A program made the translations under genes and the position numbers. A DNA stretch of 64,000 nucleotides from Lepus europaeus (taxonomy: Eukaryota; Chordata; Mammalia; Lagomorpha; Leporidae), in assembly GCF_033115175.1 (NCBI RefSeq), contig NC_084831.1:11628540-11692539 (forward strand), given 5' to 3'. The notes beneath the pieces were generated by a model. The model saw nothing but the letters and a program-made list of their open reading frames with translations. It had not been told where the DNA came from and ran no database searches. This document shows positions 1-12,900 of the stretch, piece after piece (the first letter of the stretch is position 1; the number at the start of each line of letters is the position of its first letter).

Positions 1-740
1 CCTGCCCCGCGTGTCGGTGAGCAGGGATCCTGGTCAATTAGTTTGTGGCTGAAACCTCCCCCCTCACCTACGGCAGCACCTAACGCAGGAGACGTTCCAC
101 AAACCGCGGTCACGTGAGCGAATGGAATTCTACATGCACACATAGAAAGGTTCAAGCCAGAACTTGCAGCCCTGGGCTCAAAGGAGAGGATTTCCAGAAC
201 CGGGTCAGCGTCCCCCGCAAACCCTGGCTCCAAGCTCCTCTCCAAGTCCCCTGGGGCTGGCTGAGGGTGCTCCCCTGGGGTGGCCGCCGCCTCTGAGCTC
301 ATGTTGTCCCCACGCAGCTGCCGTCCCACGTACGGAGGAACTGAGCCCCAAGGGGATAAAATAACTGGGTGCAGATGCAGGGCTGTGAGAGGCAGTGCTG
401 GGACTTGAACCCCGGCAGTCTGAGTCCCCCGCGATCTTGGTGCCGTCCGGTCCTGCTGGCGCCCGGCACACAGTCAGCCATCAGAAAACGCTGGCGCCGT
501 AACAGTGGGGACGCAGGCGCACAGAGTCTGAGGGTGGAGGCAAAGCTGGAGCGGGAGGGAAGGGGCTATTGGGTCCTTCTCCACGTGAGCTAAAGCCCCT
601 ACTCCCCGTCTCCCAGATGGGGCGCAGGTGCCGCCTCCTCTTGCCTCCTGGATTGACAGCCCTGCGTGAGGCAGACTGGGCACGGAGCCAGGAGGTGGGG
701 ACCAGGCTCAGGCTGGCTAATCAGGTCGTAGGGTGAAATT
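1..740. other. Upstream flank of PADI1
   Basis: I see no exon here. The stretch is GC-rich single-copy-looking sequence, with a faint MIR-like piece around 365-490. In mammals PADI2 lies further upstream on the opposite strand, and none of it is visible here. Confidence 0.5.
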
Positions 741-770
741 AAAAAGGAGGAAGAGGGCACCAGCCCATCA
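738..770 (+). promoter_or_regulatory. PADI1: Candidate PADI1 core promoter (AT-rich TATA-like element)
   Basis: An ATTAAAAAGG element at 738-748 is the only TATA-like sequence just upstream of the PADI1 ATG. It would place initiation near 770 and give a 5'UTR of about 115 nt. There is no strong CCAAT box. The call is inferred from position; no transcript start is visible. Confidence 0.35.
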
Positions 771-885
771 GACTTCACACTGCTTCCTGGCAGTGCCCAG
801 GAGCTCAGGAGAGGAGCCGGGGCCGCCAGGCGCGCAGCCGCCGGGGTGCCCGAGCCCATCTGGAACCTGGGAGCCAGGGGCCAGG

Positions 886-977
886 ATGGCCCCGCAGAGA
901 GCAGTGCAGCTGTCCCTGGAGAAGCCCACCTATGCTGTGTGTGTGGTGGGAGTGGAGACGCATGTGGACGTTCACAG
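886..977 (+). CDS. PADI1: PADI1 coding exon 1 (residues 1-30, phase 2 end)
   Basis: The ATG has purines at both key Kozak positions (G at -3, G at +4). The exon encodes the start of the immunoglobulin-like N domain and stops two bases into codon 31 at CACAG|GTGAG. The length of 92 nt equals PADI3 exon 1. Confidence 0.93.
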
Positions 978-3900
978 GTGAGGGCTGGGCGGCACCCGCT
1001 TGGCCACCGGGGGCTGCGCTCCCATGGAAGACAGCAGGGTGGGCGCCCCGGGGGACGGCTCAGGCGCGTTGGAAGATGCTGGCAGGAGATTGTTTTGACA
1101 GCGCAGGAGGTGGAGTTGGCTGTGGAGCCTGGGAGGGAGGGACCAGGGTTTGGTTGGGTGCACTCCAGGCTCCAGCTCCTGGGACCAAGGTCAGGACACC
1201 GGTCTCCAGCCGCTGGGTGAGGTCTGGCCTCCAGATTCTGACCCTGAACCAGGCTTTGGGACACGGGCTCTGTGTTTGGAAGTCGGAATGGAACCTGGGT
1301 GGCACATCAGAGTGACTTGTTGCCCAAGACAGGCACAAGGACGGAGCTTCCCCTGGTCTCTCTCGATTTCATGCCAACTGCTGTGTCTGGGGTGGGCAGG
1401 CCGGTGTGTGGCAGCCCCGTCCCTGGAGACCATCCGGGGGCAGCCAAGGTGATGGGATCGAGAGGGTATGGCCATGTGAGTGGAGAACCCGGAGCAAGGC
1501 CTGGGTCTTGGGTGATGATGATGGTGCCAGTGAGAGTGACAATGATGACATCGGAGTGGGCAGCCATAGCTTCTCCTCCTGGCCCAAACCTCTCCTGCGT
1601 GGGCTCTGCCCCTGTGGGGTTCCTGGGACCTGGCTCAGCCAATGTTCCTCTCCCTGGCTGCTGGACCCTCTGCAGGTAGGGGCTTAGAGTAGGGGTCTCC
1701 CTTGGAGAGGAGCTAAGGTCAGGGGTCTCTTATCAGGTGGGATCTGAGCTGCCACGGCCCTCCTGGGTCTTGGCTCCTGGGTTTGCCCAGGCTGCTCCGT
1801 GGATGTCAGGCCCAGCGGCCCACCTGGCTTTGGGTGAGCCTCTGCCCGGAGCCCTCCCTGGCCCTGACTCTGGCAGCAGCCTGGGGCTCGTCTACGGGGC
1901 TGGGGGAGGAGCTGGGAGCCCGGGGAGGCAGACCTGGACCTCAGCGGCTGCTGGGGGTGCTGGCCCTGGGCTGGTTCTCTTGGATGCGGGTGACTGGTGA
2001 GGAACCCACGCAGTTTCTCCTGCCCTTTCCATAGGGTTGGCTCCACTTAGCAAGGGAAAGGAGCCAACATGCCCAGTTCCAGTTGGACTTCAGATAAACA
2101 ACAAATAATTTTATTGCATATACTTCAAGGTACATACTGCTTAAAAAAAGTCCTGTCTAGTTGAGTCTCTCACCAGGGGCACGGTTGGTTCTGGGAGGTG
2201 CGTCAGTTCCTCAGGCCCCACAGTGCAGCTGAGACCAGATGCCTTCGACAAGAGCCAGGGGCTCTGGCCCTCACACCGCCGCTGACGTACTGTGCGGCAC
2301 GGGCCAAGTTACTGCCTGTCTCTGGGCTTCTTTTCCCTGGGAGCCCCAGCGAGATGAGCTCGGCGTGGAGGGTGGGTGCCCAGACCCCGGGGTCGGACAG
2401 ACTCGAGTCCTCATCCTGGCTGTGCCTGTGGCCGCTGAGCCCAAGTTTTTGCATCTGACAAATGGCCGCAACAGATCTGGGGGGGACCAATGGGACCGTG
2501 CAGATAGGGGGCCCCTTGTGTGGGGGCTGCCAGAGCTCTGATGGCTCTGGGGCTCCGTCTCCCCCAGTGTCTGTCCTTTCTATGGCTCCCCAAGGCTGGG
2601 AACCCCGAGCACCTTAGCACTGTCCCGTGGCCCCACCCAGCAGAGGCTCAGAGGAAGCGGTGGAGGTGGGGGGTCACAGCTGCCATGCTCTGGCTGCCTC
2701 GGGGTGCTGAGCGTGTGGGGGGGGCGACCTCCGCTGGGCCGTGCAGAGATGTTTGATCTGCAGCACCAGGAGAGCTTCCTGCCAGCCGGGACTGTGACAG
2801 GTGCACTTGTCCACCTGCCAAGGTTTTTAGAGAAGCCAGAAGCTCACTGTGGGGGCTGGGCTGGGGCGAGGAAGGGCTGCACTTGACCATGAACGACGGA
2901 CCTGGGGCTCCTCCACTCCCATTGTCCTGGGCCTGGTCCCTGCCGAGACTGGGCCAGGGCTCTCTCCTTGGCCTTGCTGGTAGAGAGGGAAGCCTCCAGG
3001 AGAGACCGTGCCTGGTCACCTGTGCTGCTGGCGGCCAGGGCCCTCAGGGGGCACTGGGCGTGGAGAGTGACATCATGGGAAGTGATGAATTCCCCTGAGG
3101 GCTGTGTGCACTGCCTATTTGGAGAAATATTTATGTTTGGGGTAATTGTGTGCCATGCGGTGTCCCAGACGGAACCCTGAGGAATCCCCTGACTCAGCTA
3201 CAAATCCCACCCCTGCGCTCAGCGGGCTCACTCAGTATCCGAGCCCCTCACCCCAGCGGGCTAGCTCACCACCCTGACACCTGCATTCCAGTGGGCTAGC
3301 TCACCGTCCTGATGCCTACACCCTAGCGGGCTAGCTCAGCACACTGACCCCAACCCCCACCCCAGCGGGCTAGCTCACCACCCTGACTCCTTGGCTCTCC
3401 CTGCCCTTGCTGGGTAGCTTGAGGTGGCCCCCAGACAGGGGCCAATAAAGAGAAGGTGGGCATCGCGGGCAATCCACGGGGCCCAGCCTGGCCACCTCCC
3501 TGTCTGCCCAGCGGCTGGAAGTGGAGCCCCAGGTGGAGGCTGGGGAGGAGCTAATTCCTTAGAACGGGGAAGGCAGGAGACGGGGACGCTCACTTGCATG
3601 TGCCAAGGCCACACCAGCTCTTTGGGGCGGAAGGGGGAGTTCGGGGAGAAGGGTCACCCCAGGGCCTCTCAGGTGAGCCCTGCCGAGGCCCAGGCCGGTG
3701 CATTCCCTGGGCGCCCCACACTTCAAAGAGTGAAAATGCCGAAGGCAGGTTACAAAGCTCAGGTGCACGGACGGGTGTTGTGGTGCTGTGGGTTAAGCCG
3801 CTGCTTGGGACTTCAGCACCTCCTACAGGAATGTGGGTTCGAGTCCCGGCTGCTCCACATCCAGTCCAGCCCCCTGCTGATGGCCTGGGAAAGCAGCGAA

Positions 3901-6900
3901 GATGGCCCAAGGGCCTGCGCTCCTGTACCTGCATGGGAGACCCGGATGGGGCTCCTGGCTCCTGGCACTGCTGTGGGCATTTGGGGAGTGAAGATGGAAG
4001 ATCTCTGTCTGTCTCTCTGTCTGTCTCTCTGTCTGTCTCTCTCTCTCTGTCTCTGTCTCTCTGTCTCTCTCTCTCTCTCCCTTTTAAATCAATAAATGGC
4101 CTAAGCACCCAGGGTGCAGACAAGGAGGAAGTGCCTGGAAGCACAGGGACGCCGGGCCGTGGGCCTCTCGGGGCGGCCACAGCTCGGAGCCGGCACGGAC
4201 TCACAGCCACAGGCAGGCGCCGGGCTCCGTCCTGCCGCCCTGTCACCACGGCAGGAGAGACACCCTTATTTGGAAGTGACAGCAACAGCTTAGGTTTGAG
4301 GGTCCCTGGAGAACATGCAGCTGGGGTGGGGTCGCCTAGGAGTCCCACACGGCGCTGACGGAGCCGGAAACGCCATCTTGGACTGATGGCATCTGGCATC
4401 CGCAGGGACCCCAAGGCAGCCACCCCTTGACGCTCCAGCTGTCCCTGCTTTCCCGGGCCCCCTCCCCCGCCACATCCGTCAGCCGGCCTCTCCCTCCCCC
4501 ACCTCCTCCCGTCATTGCTGGGACACCGATACCTCTCTAGGACTTGCTCCTCCTCCTGCTCCTTCTCCTCTACCCCCCTCAGCGCCCCCCCAGCCCCCAG
4601 TTCTCCTCCTCCGCGCTCCCTGCCCCCTCCTCATCCCCACGGTGAGCAGGGTTCTGGGAGCGTCCAGGGCAGGTGGGCCCTGACGGAAGATTCCAGATGC
4701 AACGAGATCATGCGCTGGTGATGTCGAGTCCTCCTGGGCTCTCCCCAATGCGTTCCCTTCCCTGCCTTGTCTCCCCACCCGGCTTTCTCCGGAGTAGCGT
4801 CACTCCCACTGTCACCGGCTTCTTTCTCTGTGACTTCCGATTCACTGCCCGGCTCTGCCAAGGTGTGCAGGGAAAGGCGCAGGCCCAGGAGGAACTGGCA
4901 GATGGTCAGCCAGCCCCGGACCCTGGCGGCCTGGGAGGGCCGGGCGGTGAGGCCCCCTCCACCAGGCAGGAAATCATGAGGTGACTCGGCAGTGCCCGGG
5001 CCTCGCCTCGGGGATGGAGCTGAGGGAGCTGGGTCCTGCCTGGCCTTGTCCTGAGATGGTGTGGGGAGCAGGCAGGACAGCGCTGCCCTCACAGCCATGG
5101 CCCTCACAGAGTGGGTGGACCCGGGAGGAGAGGACGCGAGGGCCTGTGGGTAAGAGCCCTTGACTCAACCAAGCTGACCGAGGAGACGGGTCACGTGGGC
5201 CACAGCCATTAAAACCCACACCCCATGATAGGATTCGCTCCCTGACTAGGAGGGGAGCTCCTCACAGCGGGTGCTGGCCACAGCCCCCCGGAGCCAGCCA
5301 GGGACCTGGCCTCCCAGGTGACCACGTGTGTCTGGGCCTGGGTGCAGCCTGGGCCCGGGGCAGACAGCTCAGTTGCCCCGCGTCAGCATTTGAGGCCACG
5401 CAGAGCCCCGCTGTGCACCTCCCCTGCTCGCCTTCCTGGCCACCTTGATGATCCCACAGTGACCCCACCCCTGCAGCCCTGGCCCAGGCACTGCTCTGGA
5501 GGGAAGGGCGAGGAGTCCAAGTGGGGAGACCGGGACTGAGTGCCCAGCTCCTGCCCACGCCCAGCCATGGCCACTGTGGGCATTTGCGGAATGAACCAGC
5601 ATTTGGGAGCTTCCCTGTCTCTCTGTCTCTCTCCCCCTCTCTTTGCCTGTCAAATAAACAAAACTCCACAGTAGGGTCCAGCAGGGGGCGCACTTGGCAC
5701 CATCTGGGCCAGACTGGGTGCCACAGTAGAGGACCGGGGGTGGGGCTTGAGAGAGCTGGGCCCCCTCCTCCTATGACCTTGGCCCCAGTCCAGAGGCACC
5801 TGGCTGGGCTCCCTAGGAGGAAGCTCCTGGCAGCAGGACCACCTGAGCGCCGATTCACCAACTGCTGAAATCAAGGGGGCTGGTGGGTGCGACTGCAGCT
5901 GTGTGACCCTGGGGCCGTGGCTCGGCCTCTCTGAGCCTGTTTGCGCCAGAGCTCACTGGAGACGTTGTGGCTTGCCGTGTGTTCCTGTGAAGTCGGCGCC
6001 TTTGTTGTCCCCATTTTACAAATGAGGACTTTCACAATCTGCTCTGGGGAGAGGCAGTGACTCACGAGGCTGCCTCTCGAGTCCGGGCCGGACCTGCGGG
6101 CACCTCGAGGTGCCCGGCCCTTGACCGTCTCCGCAGGGCACACCCAGGAGAGGCAGCTGCCCCCAGCCCGTCTTGGGCAGGCAGGGCTCCCCTTGAGAGA
6201 GGGCCTGTGCCCCCGGGGTCCTCCTCCTGGGCTCCTGGGCACGGCCCTCCCTGGGCTCCCAGGAGCAATGGCCATCTTGGGGAAGGAGGAGAAGGTGAGG
6301 GCACGGCCTTGGCCCTGTGAGAGTCTGGAATTCCAGGATGGTGCGAGGTGGGCGTCAGCCACGGCACCCCCCTCCCTCGTACCTCTGGCTGCAGCCAGCC
6401 GTGGGGGAGAAGACAGGGGGAGATCAGAGCCAGCGCAGGGAGCCGGGGGTGGGTGTCTGAGCTGCCCCTCCCACTGCCAAGCACCCACACCTCCCCATGT
6501 CCGAGAACCCCCTGTGGTCTGCAGCCCACTGCAGCCACTTAACAAACGCTCCTGGCACCTGCTCCCGTGGGCGCCGATGCTCTGAGAAGGTGCCGCCCAC
6601 TCCTGCTATGGGAGCGACCCCCAGGGCGGTCAGGGGCAAAATCATTGCCAGGGGTCGGTTTAATGGCTGCGCACTTGATCTGCTTCCTCCCCAGCCAGGA
6701 GAGTAAAGGGAGGGGCAGGTGGTTCCTCTCCTCTCCTCCCCCGAGCCCGGCCATGGCTCCATGCCTTTGGGACAGCCCTAGGGTAGCGGCCGAGGGGGCG
6801 GCACTGTCTTAATTGCTCCCCACACCATCTCCATCAAAGCCCACGAGAAGATCCTGGGACAGGGACTGCTGGGATCCCCATTTGCAGACAGAGAAACTGA

Positions 6901-9900
6901 GACACAGAGGTCAAGAGACTTTTTCCTTTTTTAAAAAGAGTTATTTATTTAAATTTCAGAGTTAGAGAAAGAGAGATATATCTTTCATCCCTTGGTTCAC
7001 TCCCCAAATGGTTGCAACAGCCAGGGTTGGGCCAGGCCAAAGACAGGAGCCAGAAGCTTCTTCTGGGTCTCCCATGTGGGTGCCAGGGCTCAAGCACTAG
7101 GGCCATCTTCCTCTGCTTTCCCAGGTGCAATAGCAGGGAGCTGGTTCAGAAGTGGAGTAGCCGGGACTCGAACCAGCACCCATATGGGATGCTGGTGCTG
7201 CAAGTGGCAGCTTTACCTGCTACACCACAGTGCTGCCCCCCATGAGACTTTTCTGAAATCCCACAGCCCACGATTGCCGGGCCTGGGATTTGAACCCACG
7301 GCTGCCTACTTCTGGGAGCGAGCCCATTCTCTGGGGTGGGGGCAGGGTGGAGGGCGAGCTCTGCAGCAGACCCAGGCAGGGTGGATTCCCAGCTCTGCCC
7401 TGTGTGACCGCGGTCTGCATTGCAGTTCGTCTCTAGCCTCGGTGGGCAGGGGCTGGGCGGGTGGACTGGAGTAGAGGAAAGGCGCTGTGAGCACGGGACA
7501 CCCTGCCCCCTGTGGAGCCTCGGTCCGCTTTCCTGGTGCCTGGCGAGGTGCTGACGCACAGTGGGTTTGCAACCCTAGTGGGACCTCCTAGTGGGAGCTC
7601 TGTGGCCTGGGGCAGGGCAGGGTGGGGTGGGGGGCAGCTGCTAACTCTTAGGACAGGGCCGGCCATGGACTGTGTGCCCTGGGGGCTGGGCCCCCAGCCG
7701 GATCTGCAGCCCCCGCAGAGCCCTCCCCATGCTGGCCGCGTAGAGGGGACCTGCCAGGTACAGGGCCGGCTATGGGACTGTGTGCCCTGGGGTGCTGGGC
7801 CCCCAGTCGGATATGTAGCCCCAGCAGAGCCCTCCCCGGGCTGGCCGTGTACAGGGCACCTGCCGGGTCCTGCTGGCTCCTGGGTCACTGTTCTGGATTT
7901 CAGTCCAGGAAAATTGGAGGCTGCCCCGCCCCCACCAGGGGCTCCGGGTGGGTCGGAGGCTGGCCAGGGAGCCACAGTCTCCCATCTCTTCTGTGTTGTG
8001 CACCCCTCCTGCCCCTGCACAGGGCCCTGGACACCCCCAAGGGGCCCCTGGGCCCCCACCCCTGCCCAGCTGGCTCCGCCCCCAGGGCTGCACTGCCCAA
8101 GCTTTGGGGTGGGACTGGCGGCCTGGTGGGACTGCTGCATGCCCCCTCCCGCCAGAGTCCCTTAGATGAGGCGTGGCCTACAGAGCTGCGGAGGGCGGAA
8201 GCTTCTGGAAGGCTGGTTGTAGCCGAGCCGAAGGAAACACTTTCTAATGACCTGAGCTGTCACAGCAGAGAGGTGTGGGGCCGTGAGCTCTCTGTCCTGG
8301 GAGGTGGCGCTCAGGTTCAGGGTCCTGGCCCGGCAGGGGGAAGGCCAGAATGACCTCCCAGCCCCCTCTGGTCTAAGACCTGTGCAGATGCACTTGGGCA
8401 GGGCGGGGCCGGCCAGGCGTGCGCTCCATCCTCCCCACCTGCACCAACCTCACCCCTGCAGGGTTCAGGAGTGTGGGCGGGGACAGCCTGTCCTGACCTC
8501 CACGGCTCACCCGTGCGGAAGTGTCAAGGCGGAGCTGGCATGGCCGGGTTTCCACACCTCCTGGTTTCCTTCCTCCATCTTCCCCAGCCGTCTCTTCCTC
8601 CCATCCCTGACGGGGCACGCGCAGGGCACACGTGCGCATGCTGATGTCAGCCGGGACAGCCCGGGAGAGAGGCGGGACCTGCTGCTCACGCCCGCCTCGG
8701 CCAACAGTGCTCCCCGAGGAGAGCTGCCTCGCCTCTTGGGGTCGGGGGTGGCTTCACCTTTAAATGGGCCAGTAACACGTCCCAGGGGGGCTGTTGTGAA
8801 GGCGAGAGCCTCACATAGCAGGGGTGTCCGCGTGTGGGCTCTTCCTCGCCCCAGCATCCCACAGCAAGCAGCCCCGGCCGGGCCTCCACCCACCCTGTGT
8901 GCCTCTGCCCACCCTGTGTGCCTCCTCTGCGAGGTTCTCTGAGGATCACCTCCGTTCTCTTAGCTGCCTCTCTCTTGAACCTGGCCTGGGGGCCCTGCCC
9001 TGGGCTCAGGGTGGGGGACGGTGCAGGGTGAGTCGGGCTGGATGTGCCCTGGGCGGCACAGACTGACCGTGAGGGCCCCCAGGAAGGTGTGTGTGAGCTG
9101 AGCGGGCACAGAGGAAGCACAGGGGTCCTGGCTGGAGCGGGCTGGGCTGAGGGCAGTGACAGTGACAGCAGCGCCAGCAGCCAACTCTGACGACGGTCAG
9201 GTTTCAAATGCAGCACCTTTAAGAACACTCAGAGCGCTGAGCTCTTGGTTCTTTGGCTTATACCCATTTCAGAGAGAGGGAAATGGAGGCTGGGATTGGA
9301 GCCACATTCCTTCTACAGAACAGGACAGACGGTAACCATGGTTACAAGGGCAGGAGTGGGTGGTGTCTGCAATGGTGATACTAATGGTCCCTTTCATTTA
9401 AATCCATTACCTCACCTGGTGGGGAGCTTGGAGACTGGCCCTGGCTGCATACCTGGCGACTGGTCTGGTCTGGGGGCTGAGGTGTCTACCTGGAGCAGCT
9501 CCCAGGGCTGGGGGGGCATCCTGGGCTCCCCCAGGCTCCAACCCTGCCAGTCGCCCCCCAAGGCCACATCTGCAGACCGGGGACCGGAGAGGTGAGCGAG
9601 GGCAGCAGGTGCCCCATCTCTGAGCCTCCGGGCAGGGCGAGGGGAGGATGCCAAAGAGATGAGACTGCAGGGCCGCCCGGCACCTGTCTGGCAGAGCTCT
9701 GCCTGCTTGGGTCCAGCAGGAAAAGCAGCCCCTCCTCCCAGCAGGTGCAGGACAGGCCCTTCCGGGGGGGGGGGAGTCTCCTGGGGAAGCCCCTGCACCT
9801 GGCTCCTGCTAGGGGGGAGCAGAGACAGAGAGAGACACACACAGAGAGACACAGAGAGAGACAGAGAGAGAGAGAGAGAGACAGAGACAGACACACACAC

Positions 9901-12900
9901 ACACACACACAGAAGACAGAGAGACACACACACACAGAGAAATCTTTCATTCCCTTGTTCAATTCCCCAAAGGGCTGCAGCAGCTGGGAGCTGGGTTGAT
10001 CTAAAGCCAGGAGCCAGGAGCTTCTTCCAGGTCTCCCACGTGGATGCAGGGTCCCCAGCACTTGGGCCATCCTCTGCTGCTTTCCCAGGCCGTAGCAGCG
10101 AGCTGGATTGGAAGTGGAGCAGCTGGGACTTGAACCGGCGCCCATATGGGATGCCAGCCCTGCAGGCGGCGACTCTGTACACTATGCCACTGTGCTGGCC
10201 CCAGGTTGAATCCTACTCTGAAAACGGAAAACCGAATGTTTGCTCGGGTGCACGTCGTACTATCATAAAGCTTTAACATTGTAAGAACCACAGACCAGGG
10301 GCCATCTCTGTATTAAAAGCAAACTTAGGGGCCGGTAGTGTGGTGCAATGGGTTAAGCCGGGGATCGCTGGCGGCGTCAGGGCGCGCGGCCGTGGAGAGC
10401 GTGGCTTGGTGGTGGCGAGGATTTTGCCAGCAGCTTCGGGGGACCGGGGACCCCCGTGTACTCCTGCTCATGTGGGGATGAGTGTTTTCCTCGTGGGGGC
10501 ACGGTGGGCAGCAGGATGTGATGGCCGGAGCTGACCAGCATCACCATTGTCCCCGGGGCAGCTGTCTGGCGGGGACACAGGGACCAGGGCAGGGGTCTCC
10601 AGGGGGTTCAACACCTGGTGGTCTTGTGGGTGTCCAGGAAAGGACAGAGGCAGAGGATAGAGAAACAGACCCCACTGGGGAACCATGGCAGGCCAGCGGC
10701 CTCTGGACGTGGACCTGACCTTGGGCGATGGCCAGGGGAGGGAGGAGCACTGGTGGGACGAGATGCCGCCCCCTGAGGCCCTGTGGGCTCAGCCCCGCCT
10801 TTGCAGGGCTCCCTCGGTGGCCCTAAGCAGCTGTGGCTGGGAGCAGCGTGTGTGCCCTCAGCCTCCTCTCCAGAGCCCTGGGGAATCGGTGTTTGCGTGG
10901 GTCCCTGGGTACCGCGGCAGTCACGGGCGACATCTCCACTCAGGTGCATATGGGCCTGGGGACGCCCGGCAGGGCAGCAGGAAGTGAGGAGCCTCCATCC
11001 AAGAGCAAGTGCGCCGGGCACTGTCATGAGTGCCAAGGGTCCGGCAGTGAACAAAACACAAAACCGCTGCCCTCGGGGGCTGACCTGGCAGGAGAGAGGG
11101 ACGCCTCGCGGGCACAGGCAGGAGTCGGAGCAGGGGCGAGGGGAGGGGGGCGAGGTGCGACATGAAACGCGGTGACTGGGGGCCTCGCCGAGAAGAGGAC
11201 ATTTAAGCAGAACCCTGCGGGCGGTGATGGGGGGAGCCATGTGGCTATGTGGGGTGGGGGAGCATTCTATCTGGAGGGAACAGCAGGTACAAAGGCCCTG
11301 AGGCAGGGCGGCCTCGTGCCTTTGAGGAACTGCAGAGAATGCCAGTGTGGTGGGCACAGAAGTGTGAGGAGCGTGGATGGGGAGGAGGGGCCAGAGGTGG
11401 TGGGGCGGTCAGCGGGGCCTGGGAGCCACTGGGAGGAGCTCGCCTTCTGCCCGCTGGGAGGGAGACCGCTGCTCCTGAGCAGAGAGCACACAGCCCGACT
11501 GATGCTTGCAGAGCAGACGGCAGGGGCGTGGGTGGTACTGGGAGAAGAGCGAGGCAGCGCTCAGCCCTCCAGGGGGCCTCATGGAGGCCCGGAGCACAGT
11601 GGTGGCCGCAGAAGCCGGGAGACCTGGCCAGACAACGGGTGGCCCGTGGGCCTGGGGAACGTGGCCGTGGCCGACTTGGGGGTGCTTGAGGGTGGGGCGC
11701 CTGGAGGTTGGCCAGCTATGCGCTAGCCCGGGGGGGGGGCTGTCTGAATGGCCGGCAGCCCCGGTGCACCGCCCACTGCTGCTGTCATCTGTGGTCTCTT
11801 CCTGGCAGGGACGTTCCCGAGGGTGCCAAGACCTTCGGGGTCTCCGGGAGCCCCGGCGTGGAGGTCTTCGTGGCCTATGACCCCACGCAGGTGACAGAGC
11901 CTGCGGGCAAGACCCACTGGCCCCTGGATGCCAGTGTGGATGTGGTCTTGTCCGTGGGCACCGCCAGCAAGGACTTACATGACTTGAAGGTAAGAGGCCA
12001 CTGTGGCGGTCAGGGGCTGTGTCGCCCACCCCAGCTCCACCTACAGCAGGAGCCCCCATGGCACACCCCCATTCATATACAGAGGGAGCAGGTGCAAAGG
12101 CCCTGAGGCAGGATGGGCTAGGATCTTCACAGGACAACACGTGAATAGACACCTGGCCCGGCCTTCATGTGGACACACATGTCGCCCACTCCTAACGGCC
12201 CCCACCTCTCTCAGGCGCTGTCCCGGGCTCCTGCTCACTGACACGATCCCTTCTCCCCAGCAGGCCCTGGAGAGGGCGGGGGCTGGGGCCGCTTGGCTGC
12301 AGGACGGGCTCTGCCTGTGCCCTGTCTCCAAGGCCATGGGGCGGAGCACCAGGCGCAGCTCTGAGACCCCTGGCTGGGATGGTGGGGGTGGGGGTGGGGA
12401 TCATGGCTCCCATTCTGTAGACGGAGAACCAGAGGCTCGGGGAGTTTGAGGAACTTGCTGACAACAGTGACGACAGCTGTCCAGTCCCTGGATGTGGCCT
12501 GTGGTCACCTGCTCCTTCTGGGACACCCCCCACCCCCCACCCCTGGTCCTAAACCGTCCTGTTCTCAGACTACCCAGGGAGGGGGGGTGGCAGCCACAGC
12601 CTCTAGCTGGGAACACAAGCCTGGAGCCCCTGCGTCCCGGGCCCCTGGGACCCCCATGTCCCCTCTCCTCCCAGTGGAGGAGGGACGATGCCATCCACCC
12701 CCCTCAACAGCCATGGCTGAAGGGGCGGCCTCGGCCAACTGTGTGTCCCCAGGTAAAGGTCTCCTACTTCGGGCAGCCGGAGGCGGGCGCCCTGGCCCAC
12801 AGCGTGCTCTACCTCACTGGCGTGGGTGAGTACCGCCCCCTGGAGACCATGGCCCCCACCCCGCACCTGTCCCCAGGGGCTTCCTAACCCCCCTCCCCCC

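Larger units (their letters stand above)
978..11808 (+). other. PADI1 intron 1 (10.8 kb)
   Basis: This is the longest intron in the window. It holds CSINEs at 3769, 5545, 6924, 9820 and 10328, a 35-bp minisatellite at 3221, a 107-bp tandem duplication at 7653, MIR pieces, and an AT-rich relic at about 2085-2160 that I cannot classify. A piece at 11190-11350 (ACATTTAAGCAGA..AAAGGCCCTGAGG) is an old interspersed repeat of a kind also seen at 24150. I see no conserved coding segment. Confidence 0.8.

Noticed and set aside
1-885. PAD intergenic enhancer known to regulate PADI3
   Set aside because: In human it lies about 86 kb from the PADI3 promoter, between PADI2 and PADI1. At comparable spacing it would fall outside this window, and I see no basis to place it here.
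3836-3846. tRNA gene (B-box) in intron 1
   Set aside because: The A/B-box-like sequence belongs to the tRNA-derived head of a CSINE. No tRNA cloverleaf or 3' arm follows.
9820-9947. Open frames encoding Ser/Leu/Val/Cys repeats or Arg/Glu/Thr repeats
   Set aside because: They are translations of the (AG)n and (AC)n microsatellite inside a CSINE.
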